NCBI GenBank assembly: GCA_029216955.1
Contig: JANAVB010015600.1
Coordinates: forward strand, 39,492,398 to 39,556,397
Direction: 5' to 3'
From: Iris pallida
Lineage: Eukaryota; Streptophyta; Magnoliopsida; Asparagales; Iridaceae
Length of the DNA stretch: 64,000 bases
Shown: positions 50,091 to 57,962 of the stretch, piece by piece
Layout of the letters: each line of letters starts with the position of its first letter
Position numbering within the stretch: the stretch's first letter is position 1
Program-made: the position numbers and the translations under genes
The notes under the pieces: generated by a model
The model's database searches: none
The model's input: the letters and a program-made list of their open reading frames with translations, nothing else
Told to the model about the DNA's origin: nothing

Positions 50091-50369
50091 TAATGGTTAA
50101 GCTTTAGAAATTCTGATAGTTGTTAGATATTTTTAATGATTCATTAATTGAATATATGACATAATCTAAGGTAAAGCAGCATTTTAAAGAGTAAAATAGA
50201 GTTTGAGAAGTCATGATTTTTATAAGAATGAAGATAAGCTATTATATTAGGCTTGTCTTTCGAAGCCATGGAGGGATGGGTTTCAGCACATGACATAGCC
50301 ATTTAATCATGAGATGCTACCAAGTGAGGTATCGACCTAATAAGACCAGCATTTCAAATAATATCATCC

Positions 50370-50907
50370 TATAATTATTTTAAATATAAACTTACAATAT
50401 TTTTTTAAACATTGTGAAATACACATCTTTTACAATATTTTTTAAAGGTTGTTAAATATAACCATTTTACAATGTTTCTTAAACATTGTAAAATGATATG
50501 ACATACACAACGTTTATATAAAGTGGTAAAATAAAATTAACTTTACAACATCAAACAAACATTGTAAAATATAAAAAAATTGTAACATTTGATAAACGTT
50601 GTTGAACATGACATTTTTACAATATTTTAAGTACATTGTCAAAATAAATAACTTTGACAACTTTAAATAAATGTTGTCAAAATTAATAAATATTACAATG
50701 TTAATAAAATATTGTTGAAGACAGTAGTACACAACTTTTGTGAATGACCATTGTAGAAGCCTTAACGTTTGAATATAAAACGTTGTTTGTACATGTATTT
50801 TACAACGTTTTTTACTATAAAGGTGGTAGAAGACCCCCATTTTTAACAATATTTTTAGGAAGTGTTGTAGATGGAACATTGTAAAAGGGTTTTTTTTTCT
50901 TGTAGTG
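50370..50907. repeat. CACTA-2 right subterminal repeats
   Basis: Repeated ACAATGTT, AACATTGTAAA and AACGTTGT units in both orientations lead into the right terminus, matching the left block 37167-37740. Confidence 0.85.
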
Positions 50908-51116
50908 GTATAAATTCTAAACTCTTGATTGATTTCAGTTTCTGGGTTTATTTTGTTTGTCGATGATGTTGTTGGATCTCGATCCCTACATAAAAAGGGT
51001 TTCGATCGACTGATACGTGTTGGGTTCGATTTTGGCTTGACGATCCTACGATTGTCTTTGTTTGTGAAGCGCGAATGATCTTTAGATCATGTTCGATTCT
51101 TTACTTGCTGTTGGAT
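50908..51116. repeat. Duplicated segment, copy A right part
   Basis: 209 bp that match 53079-53287, also 209 bp, with few substitutions (GTATAAATTCTAAACTC ... CTTGCTGTTGGAT). With 37066-37166 it makes one 307-bp unit into which CACTA-2 inserted. Confidence 0.93.
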
Positions 51117-51139
51117 CTCCATTTTAATATAATGTGCAG

Positions 51140-51449
51140 GTCAGTCCTTCCCAATTTGAAGCTCATGCTGGTCAAGCTGCACGGTGCAAACCGTGGGTTA
51201 ATTATTGAATACTTTTCAGCCTCTTTTCTATGACTTTCATTTGAAATCCCTGCTCATAGTCCATATGAGTTATTATTTCTAGGTACAATAATATATATAC
51301 TTCCAATGGAGTGTCACTACATGAGTTGTCTGTTTCCCTATCAGCAGGCAGAAAAATGTCATCCAGTGAAAATGATAACCTATGTAGCATCTGTGCAGAT
51401 GGTGGAGACCTTCTCTACTGCGATCACTGTCCTAGGGCTTTTCACAAAG
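51140..51449 (+). pseudogene. Captured TIFY/PHD-finger gene exons in CACTA-4
   Basis: Two exons with GT-AG borders. 51140-51192: VSPSQFEAHAGQAARCKP, a motif of the plant nuclear family with an N-terminal jasmonate-type (TIFY-like) segment followed by PHD fingers (IDM1-like). 51283-51449: [20 protein letters not shown], then [20 protein letters not shown] and HK before GTTAAT; this is the first half of a PHD zinc finger, with its Cys residues in place. Both exons are open and phase-compatible. The rest of the gene is missing, so this is a fragment. It is part of CACTA-4, not of CACTA-2. Confidence 0.85.
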
Positions 51450-52683
51450 GTTAATATCTTTACTTGTCAACTATATTGGTATTTCATTGTACTAAATATG
51501 TTTTGGACATGCCGTTTAAAAGAAGTTTTTTTTAGCATGGCATCTTGAAGCAGATGTATGCGCTTGAAATGTGACCATTTAAATACTTAATCTTCTAGTT
51601 TTATCACCTAGTTTATTTCTCTGTTTGGAACCATGTCAAGAATCAAAACTATCTATATAAACTAGCAAACTAGCCTTGTCAACAGCAAGGTTCAATATTT
51701 CAAATATTGCACAAACATGTTTAATGAGATGAAGACTATTTGCAATTGAATGTATGGTTGGTTTTACCCTTAATTGGCTTATTTGTGGTTCATGGTATGT
51801 TAAGAAGTTTTGATTATGCCCCTGATCCATGGATGGCTACCAGTTAATTGGATTACTTGACCAATTAATCATAATTTTGTGACACTTGGGATTTTTTGAT
51901 TAATTGGCACTCGGTTTATCGGATGAAGAGCCATATTACTTTATTGATTACTCGTTGCTTAATCCCTTTCTTTTATAACACTATTTTTGGTTGATAATGA
52001 TCTTTTCATAAGGCCTATTGGAACATTCCACAATGATGTGGGCCTATTTGATATCTCATTTTGGTCAGGCAAGAGCATTTCAGCAGAATTAGTTGTAGAA
52101 GCTTGAACCTTTATGCTTTCATGGTCATGATTATCTTCGTTGATATGCGCCATGTAGTCATTTTGAGCATATATTACTTGAAATTAATTTTCAGATGTAA
52201 ATGCAGAAAGTTTGGACAGTGAACAACCTGATAATTTTTTGCAACAGTGAAACATTCGAGTCCATTATATGAATATCTCGTATGTTTATTTGCATACAAT
52301 TACATTATATCTGAAGTCCTATTTGCATTATTTTTTTATCATGAGTTGGACTCTTTGACCACCGTATGTGGTGGAACGTGGAAGGTTTATTATCGTTTAC
52401 ATTTCGGAAGAACTAATTGCCAACAAGAATGACTATATTGTGCCCCAAAGCATCATTGATGTTTGTGGTGACGTTGGCTTTAAAGCTAGATTATGTCGTT
52501 GAAATTTGTATGCTAGTATTGCTTGCAAACTTGGGGCACTTGAGTCTTCATTAAGGTCTTCCAAGTATTTGAATTTTTGCATGTAATAGAACACTTGTGT
52601 ACAGCCTTGGACTTTCCGAGGCTTCTTAAGGGTTAAGAGCAAACTCTCAATAACTCTAGTCGCTGTAACTAATTTTTAATTTG
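51450..52683. other. Intron-like remainder of the captured segment in CACTA-4
   Basis: AT-rich sequence with no further recognisable PHD exon. Short open stretches (52196-52246 after TTTTCAG) cannot be assigned. The captured block seems to span 51117-52683, since sequence shared with the second copy of the segment stops at 51116 and resumes at 52684. Confidence 0.45.
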
Positions 52684-52739
52684 ATCTCCATTAGCATGCA
52701 TGCGTCGTTGATTTTGGGACTACGTCCACTATGCCATGC
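52684..52739. repeat. 56-bp duplicated block, copy 1
   Basis: Starts ATCTCCATTAGCATGC and ends CTATGCCATGC. Its other copy is 53620-53675, with three differences or so. It marks the right edge of the captured PHD segment. Between here and 52980 no gene is seen. Confidence 0.9.
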
Positions 52740-52980
52740 GTCGTATCGGATGCACTGGCTCCGTTTCGGGACGTGTCCTATAAGTGTTATGGCATGCTTG
52801 TACAGCAGATGATGATTGATCCTTATCTGAGACATCTTATATATCTCATTTCGTTTCTTGTCGTTGGTCGTAGTTTGTATGTTGGTACTGTTGGATTGTT
52901 CATTCTGGGTGCAGATACGCTCTTGTTTGTACGAGTCGATACTGGACACGGATGTGAGGATACCTTCGTGTCGATGATGT

Positions 52981-53287
52981 AGCCTCTCCACAGTTGCAGT
53001 CGCGACCCGGCGAGGCGCTGTGCGTGCCTGCGAGCCGAGTCCGAAGGCTCCCTTCGGATTCTGACACCAAATTCTGGGGTATAAATTCTAAACTCTTGAT
53101 TGATTTCAGTTTTTGGATTTATTTTGTTTATCGATGATGTTGTTGGATCTCGATCCCTACATAAAATGGGTTTTGATTGACTGATACGTGTTGGGTTCAA
53201 TTTTGGCTTGACGATCCTACGATTATCTTTGTTTGTGAAGCGGGAATGATCTTTAGATCATGTTCGGTTCTTTACTTGCTGTTGGAT
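52981..53287. repeat. Duplicated segment, copy B (empty CACTA-2 site)
   Basis: A 307-bp paralogue of 37066-37166 plus 50908-51116, without an insertion: CTGGGGTATAAATTC has a single GTA at 53079-53081. It shows the pre-insertion state. Confidence 0.93.
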
Positions 53288-54119
53288 TATTTTCGGTTTC
53301 GGGTTACCTAGCTGCTGTTGGAATTATTTGTGATGCATGCATTGTTGGTTTGGGTTTCTTGTATAAATTGTTGCTTGGGTTCTCCTTCCTATACTTGTTG
53401 TGGGATGTTGGTTTAGGTTTTCCCTAGTATACATGTTGGGTTGGGAAAGATTTCTTTGCTATAGGAGATGTTTTGTTATTTGGATTAAAATTGTTGGTTG
53501 GGTATCTATTATACATGATGGGTTTAACTTGGTACTGTGGGTGTTTTTGGTGGAAGCTTTACGATATAAATCACATGCGGGTATATATTAGTTGGGAGTA
53601 TTTCTATTTCGGGAATGACATCTCCATTAGCATGCCTGCATCGTTGATTTTGGGACTACGTCCACTATGCCATGCCTAGATGTTTTACTTTATTTGTCGG
53701 TTTCGGTTTTTATTAGAGTACTCTGATACTCTCGGTTTTTTGATATAAATCACAGACTCTAAAATTGACATACTCTAAAAGTGAGGGTTTTGCTTTATTT
53801 TTCAGGGTTTTGCTATACGTACATGTGCTATGGACAGTCTTCATGTGATCAAGTTGAAGCGTTATAAGTGTGCTTCTTCGCTACAGTATCTGTGAGATTT
53901 TTGATGTCGATAGTTTTGATGTAGCTAAAGTGTACTCTATATTGGATACACTATATATTTTGAGAAGATGTATATAATGAAATGGAGAAATGTAGAATGG
54001 TAGCTAAAATACTCTATTTTGAGGCAATGAAATGGAGAATGGTACTTTATATTACATTTCAATGCTTTGTTGTGAATATGGTTCAAAGTGGTTGTTTTCG
54101 AATTGAATTGAGCAGCGTT
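53288..54119. other. CACTA-4 interior, non-coding
   Basis: Includes the second copy of the 56-bp block (53620-53675). The rest is T-rich sequence with no supported exon. Confidence 0.45.
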
Positions 54120-54383
54120 TGGAATGTATAACATGCAGTATAGAGCGTTATAAATGTGATACAATGACCATATATAGCAGTTTTTCATAACTATCCATAA
54201 CGCTTTGAAAATAAAACGTAGCAGAAATTCAACCTATTAATGACGGTTTTGGATGAATTATCTATAACGCTTTTAAAAACATTTATAACACCCGATTTCA
54301 TAATGCTTGGACTGAAAAAAGCGTCATGGTTTGCAATTAATGATGCTTTTTAGCCGTCATTAAAAGGTACTTTTGTTGTTGTG
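54120..54383. repeat. CACTA-4 right subterminal and terminal repeat
   Basis: Several GCGTTATA/TATAACGCTTT and ATGACGG/GCGTCAT units, ending in the terminus CTTTTGTTGTTGTG. The left end at 36282-36430 has the same motifs. Confidence 0.75.
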
Positions 54384-54827
54384 AGGGATGCAGCTTGGCT
54401 TCAAACCTCTTAAATGTGTACTGTACTTTTCAGAAGTACTGTAAAAGAGGTCCCTGTACTTTGGACCCATTTTTTAACAGAAAGGTCCCTCTTAAATGTG
54501 TACTATACTTTATCCTCATTTGTGAAAATTCTCTCCTCTTTTCTGGTCTTAGGCTGGGAGGTCTTCTTGATGGCATCCCCGAATAGAAAGGCAGGTTTCT
54601 TGTGGACCACAATATCCAGACTTTCAAGTGGCTCTCCGTTCATTAAGCTCAGCAAGGTTTGGTTCACTTGAGCCATGAGCAGGGTTTTTCGTGCTTCAGG
54701 ACCGTCGTGCTGAGGGAATGTGACATGAGACAAATTCTTTCTGTACTCCGGGACATTGAATGCTGAAGTAAATCTTTCAGTATTAGGGTCTTCTCTGAGA
54801 TCAACTGCAAAGAAATACATGAACAAA
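54384..54827 (-). pseudogene. Antisense PMD gene of Tat1: 5' exon upstream of CACTA-4
   Basis: After a TTTGCAG acceptor near 54808 the minus strand reads VDLREDPNTERFTSAFNVPE, GPEARKTLLMAQVNQTLLSL and DIVVHKKPAFLFGDAIKKTS to a TAG near 54501. About 75 bp follow in which AAGTA.AGTACACATTTAAG occurs twice, suggesting a small insertion or duplication near 54405-54500. Beyond it the frame joins HLRGLKPSCIPPEDSS at the CACTA-4 target site. I take this as the N-terminal part of the PMD protein. Confidence 0.6.
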
Positions 54828-54880
54828 TTTTTTTAGAAGCAACAAAAGTGTACAACTTTATAAAGAGCAAAAAAATTAAA

Positions 54881-55165
54881 GTTGTACAAACTATTAAAGT
54901 TGCACAAATATCCTAGGTTGCACCAACAATTAAGTTGCGCAACATCTTGAGTTGCGCAACATTCTGAGTTGCGCAACATCTTAGGTTACGCAACAATTAA
55001 GTTGCGCAACATTCTGAGTTGCACGACAACCTGAGTTACGCAACATACTGTGTTACGCAAAACTTAAGTTGTGCAACATCTCAGGTTGCACCATATACTG
55101 GATTGTGCCTCAACTTAGTTATACAATATTTTTGATTGCGTAAAAACTAAGTTGCGCAACTGCAT
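54881..55165. repeat. 17-bp minisatellite with palindromic GTTGCGCAAC core
   Basis: Units of 16-18 bp begin at 54881, 54899, 54917, 54934, 54951, 54968, 54985, 55001, 55018, 55035, 55052, 55068 and 55085. The core GTTGCGCAAC is perfect at 54934, 54951, 54968, 55001 and 55151. It lies in the predicted first intron of the antisense PMD gene. Related units occur in the Tat LTRs (56760-56890) and in the matching intron of Tat2 (57410-57530). Confidence 0.85.
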
Positions 55166-55349
55166 GCGTAACACGGTTCGTAAGAACGAACAGTGCTCAA
55201 ATAAAGCAACCACACCCAAAGGAGGGGTGGCGCAAAGTTCGTGATGCGCCACACTCTAAAAAGAGGGACACAAGTCAATAGGGAGATCAAATCTACTTCA
55301 GTGTTCATCCTTGATCACCTTCCAGTGCTGGGTTTGCTGTCTCTCGTCG

Positions 55350-55451
55350 AGAAGAGGGTGGCGCATACTGAGGCTCACGAGTCGATGGAGCACGAGTCAA
55401 AGGAGCGTCGATACCCTTTCATTTGTCAGCGATGGTCTTCTTGGGGGCCAT
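55350..55451 (-). pseudogene. Antisense PMD gene of Tat1: first exon
   Basis: The ATG at 55451 (minus) gives MAPKKTIADK, a TGA, then KGIDAPLTRAPSTREPQYAP. Tat2 starts its antisense gene the same way (MAPKHFAAEKGKTE at 57159), which supports this start. A TATA box lies 92 bp upstream. Confidence 0.6.
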
Positions 55452-55542
55452 GACGTCGAGAGAATAGTCGAAGAAGAAGGTCGCAAGGATTCAAAGAAGA
55501 TTAGAAGCAAATATAAAGAGTTACAATCGGCTAAATAAGGGT

Positions 55543-55552
55543 TATTTATAGC
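55543..55552 (-). promoter_or_regulatory. TATA box of the Tat1 antisense gene
   Basis: GCTATAAATA on the minus strand, 92 bp before the MAPK start. Tat2 has the identical decamer 110 bp before its own antisense start (57040-57049). This decamer is conserved although much of the sequence around it is not. Confidence 0.65.
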
Positions 55553-55705
55553 CTAAAAGATAGAATCCTAACAGTCACCTTAAGTTGTGCATGAAAAATC
55601 GTAACAACTTGCAACAGACTACGCGAGATAGGCTCAACTTGACTCAGTCATTGTCATGATTCAAAGTATTTCGAAGTTTTATAAAATTTCAAAATTTGAA
55701 AACTT

Positions 55706-55717
55706 TGAAGGGGGTCT
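55706..55717 (+). promoter_or_regulatory. Tat1 polypurine tract
   Basis: TTTGAAGGGGGTCT directly before the LTR start TGTAGAGCC. Tat2 has GAAGGGGATCT in the same place on the minus strand. It primes plus-strand DNA synthesis in LTR elements. Confidence 0.75.
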
Positions 55718-56690
55718 TGTAGAGCCTAAAAATCAAGTTGTGCCATGTTTTTACTACCCAGCAATCAAGTTGCGCCCCAAAAACCAAGTTGCGCCACTGT
55801 TTTGAAGCTTAAAGGATCAAACTGTGCCACTGATTAGGTTGCGCCTGACAACAGACTGCACCGAAATTATAGTACACCAAAGCCTATGTGGCATCTGACA
55901 ATAATTGCCATCATTGCCTGACAGCACGATAAACGAAGAAAATCTCTTCGAATCCCTCAAAGCGTGTCGTTCGAGATGATTTGATTGACAGCTGTCCTGC
56001 ACACCCCGCAAGTTGTGCCTAGGCGCAATCCGAATAAATTTCCTGCACACCCTGCAAGTTGTGCCTAGGCATAATCTGAATAAATTCCTTTCATACATTC
56101 AAAAGCTGCCACGTGCCTATGCACTGGGTTGCGCCTAGGCACAACCCAATCAGGCGCAGTTTGACTTGTTGATTGAAGCTCGCGCAACCTGATAAAGTTG
56201 AGACAACTTACATTCTAAAGCAGAATGATGTGGCGTACATGCCACTATTCAAAACATGTCCACTACTCTGTACACGACAATGCGCATCTCAATCACATGA
56301 TGCCACGCGTCTAAATACAGTTAGTACACGATTGTGTAACTGAATGAAAGTTGGCACAACATAAGGTTGGCACAACCCAAAGTGGTGCAGTTTAGCCTCG
56401 CGCACATCAGAATAACTGCTAAAATAGTTATTTCCAGAACTCTATAAATAGAGTTTCCAATCATTATCAAAGCATCACAGAGATCAAGAACTCTTACAAA
56501 ATTGCTACTGCATTCTCCAGAGGCTCTAGTCTTCAAGTTCACATAGTCCAAGGGATAAAGTGATCATCTTCGGATCAGATTCCTAAATTTGTACTTCCTC
56601 AGAAATCAATTGTACCCTTGTACTCTTTTCTTAGTTTATAATCAAACTTTTTGTTTTTGCAGACAGCGAGATTCGAATAGATTTTTCTTA
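55718..56690 (+). mobile_element. Tat1 3' LTR
   Basis: Starts TGTAGAGCCTAAAAATC after the polypurine tract. Contains many GTTGCGCC/GGCGCAAC units, a tandem pair around CCTGCACACC..GCAAGTTGTGCCTAGGC (55997 and 56042), and a TATA box (CTATAAATAG near 56442) that would serve plus-strand transcription. The right boundary is uncertain, around 56660-56720, where sequence of the opposite Tat2 LTR takes over. No genes. Confidence 0.7.
56442..56451 (+). promoter_or_regulatory. TATA box in the Tat1 LTR
   Basis: CTATAAATAG in the LTR, in the orientation of Tat1 pol. A U3 promoter at this point fits the LTR layout. Confidence 0.55.
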
Positions 56691-56719
56691 ATCTTCATGC
56701 TGTCAGTTGTCAGGTAATG

Positions 56720-56906
56720 ATGCTGCCGTTACAGCTTCTCGAGGAAGTGCGCCATGTGGCACTCGCGCAACCTGTCTCATGCGCAACCTGATGTTGGCGC
56801 AACCTGATGCTGCACAACTTGATGGTCTGGCACAACATAATAATTTGGTGCCACCTGATGATTACACACTTTAATGGGTGGCACAACTTGATTTTTAGTC
56901 TCTACA
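56720..56906 (-). mobile_element. Tat2 3' LTR (fragment)
   Basis: On the minus strand it starts TGTAGAGACTAAAAATC at 56906, after the purine tract GAAGGGGATCT. It holds five or more GCGCAACCTGATG-like units. Only about 190 bp can be assigned before the Tat1 LTR is met, so it is truncated or overrun. Confidence 0.65.
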
Positions 56907-57039
56907 AGATCCCCTTCAAAGTTTTCGAAACTTGAAAATACTTCAAAGTTTAGAAATACTTTGAATTATGCTAGTTTTGTCTAGATTATGCCAGTCAACT
57001 CGAGCCCGGTTCTTCAGCATAAATTGTGTAACTATTTGT

Positions 57040-57049
57040 GCTATAAATA
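57040..57049 (+). promoter_or_regulatory. TATA box of the Tat2 antisense gene
   Basis: GCTATAAATA, 110 bp upstream of the ATG at 57159; identical to the decamer in Tat1 (55543-55552, minus). Confidence 0.65.
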
Positions 57050-57158
57050 GTCGTACACTTTTGGAGTCTTTTCATTCTTCACATCATTTGGGATGGCTCG
57101 AGAGAAATCCTATCTTCTTTTCCTTCTTCCCGATCATTGAGAGCTTCGATCGACATCA

Positions 57159-57201
57159 ATGGCACCCAAGCACTTCGCTGCTGAGAAAGGAAAGACTGAG
57201 G
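57159..57201 (+). CDS. First exon of the Tat2 antisense gene
   Basis: ATG with context ATCAATGG, reading MAPKHFAAEKGKTE and ending at a good donor (GAGGGTAAGT). It runs opposite to Tat2's pol. The start is supported by the Tat1 counterpart (MAPKKTIADK). The following intron carries 17-bp-type repeats (57410-57530). Which exon comes next is unclear; 57756 is a candidate. Confidence 0.55.
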
Positions 57202-57409
57202 GTAAGTGTCTGATCATAAACCGATCATCGACCAACCACTTTAGGGTTTGGCTCAATTCTGACAACATGTGCTCGCTCTTTTTAGAGTTGGACACACTCC
57301 ATAATTTGCACCTCCCTCTTTAGGGTTGTGTTGTTGTCGATTTGTGTTGCGTGACATTTCGAAAGTTGTGCTCTCTTTTGGACGCAACTTGACATATTGC
57401 GTAGCGTAA

Positions 57410-57530
57410 ATGTGGCACAACCTGAATGCTGCACAATATGAGGGTCGTGCAATCCGAGTATTGTGCAACATAAGTGTCGCACAGTCTGACCGCTGCGCAA
57501 CATGAGTGTCACGCAACACAAAAGTCATGC
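57410..57530. repeat. 17-bp GCGCAAC-type repeats in the Tat2 antisense intron
   Basis: Degenerate copies spaced about 16-17 bp (GCACAACC, GCACAATA, GTGCAATC, GTGCAACA, GCACAGTC, GCGCAACA, ACGCAACA). Same family as 54881-55165. Confidence 0.7.
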
Positions 57531-57755
57531 ATTTATAAAAAAAAGATCATTAAGTGCTCAGTTCATTCCCGACAATGAACCTATTTATGGGGGCGTTCAT
57601 TTTCTGAAATGACTTTCTCTTCTTCTTCCTCCTCGTTTCAAGCTTTTCTTTAAATACAACCCACTTTTTCATGAGGAATCTGAAGCGTCGGCGGGGGCTG
57701 ATCTTCACTGTATATATATGGGCATGATGCCCAACCTCCATCTTCATTCACTCTT

Positions 57756-57962
57756 ATGGCTTCCAAAGAGAACATGAAGAAGGAGATGAACATCAATGTC
57801 GACGGCAAAGCTTCAGAGAAGAAATCACACTCTGCGCCTATGGCATATTTGTTGGAAGCTGACCCGTCCCTGAGGGTGGAGAACTTTCTAGACTGCTTTG
57901 GCCTGACCCCAACAGTCTGCTCTTTCCAGTGGTGGGCCATCGTCTTCTTCCGAAGAGCGTAG
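57756..57962 (+). CDS. Tat2 antisense-strand ORF, 68 codons, no PMD
   Basis: MASKENMKKEMNINVDGKAS, EKKSHSAPMAYLLEADPSLR, then VENFLDCFGLTPTVCSFQWW and a TAG-ended tail. The bases after it (to about 58070) remain partly open in another frame (FLRLMHRSGIHNMEELNAAL). The fragment FGLTPTVCSFQWWAIVFF resembles the opening of the putative gag/transposase-like plant retroelement domain, but I would not name it. It sits where Tat1 has its PMD, and I see no PMD motif in Tat2. Confidence 0.45.
   Translation: MASKENMKKEMNINVDGKASEKKSHSAPMAYLLEADPSLRVENFLDCFGLTPTVCSFQWWAIVFFRRA

Larger units (their letters stand above)
37167..50907. mobile_element. CACTA-2: Pack-CACTA element, 13.7 kb, carrying NOT1 and delta-COP fragments
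   Basis: The ends are CACTACAAGAAAAAACTCC on the left and, on the minus strand, CACTACAAGAAAAAAAACCC on the right, both leading into CTTTTACAA. Target duplication GTA at 37164-37166 and 50908-50910; the unoccupied paralogue at 53079-53081 has a single GTA. Subterminal regions (37167-37740, 50370-50907) are filled with ACAACGTT/AACATTGTAAA-type repeats. No transposase is visible. Cargo: NOT1 exons (minus, 38840-42017), unassigned exons (39800-40500), delta-COP exons (plus, 43756-44394), a MITE and a fragment of another CACTA end. Confidence 0.93.
36282..54383. mobile_element. CACTA-4: Pack-type CACTA element, 18.1 kb with nested CACTA-2
   Basis: The left end reads ACTACAACCAAAAGACC and the right end, on the minus strand, CACAACAACAAAAGTACC; both derive from CACTACAACAAAAG. 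Both ends continue into AATGACG and have subterminal GCGTCAT/ATGACGG and AACGCTTT motifs (36305-36430, 54120-54370). The target duplication AGG lies at 36279-36281 and 54384-54386; removing the element restores a continuous minus-strand frame (LKPSCIPPEDSSLLL) of Tat1's antisense gene. Own sequence is about 4.4 kb, with no transposase; it carries a PHD-gene fragment and a duplicated segment. The left terminal C seems lost. Confidence 0.8.
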
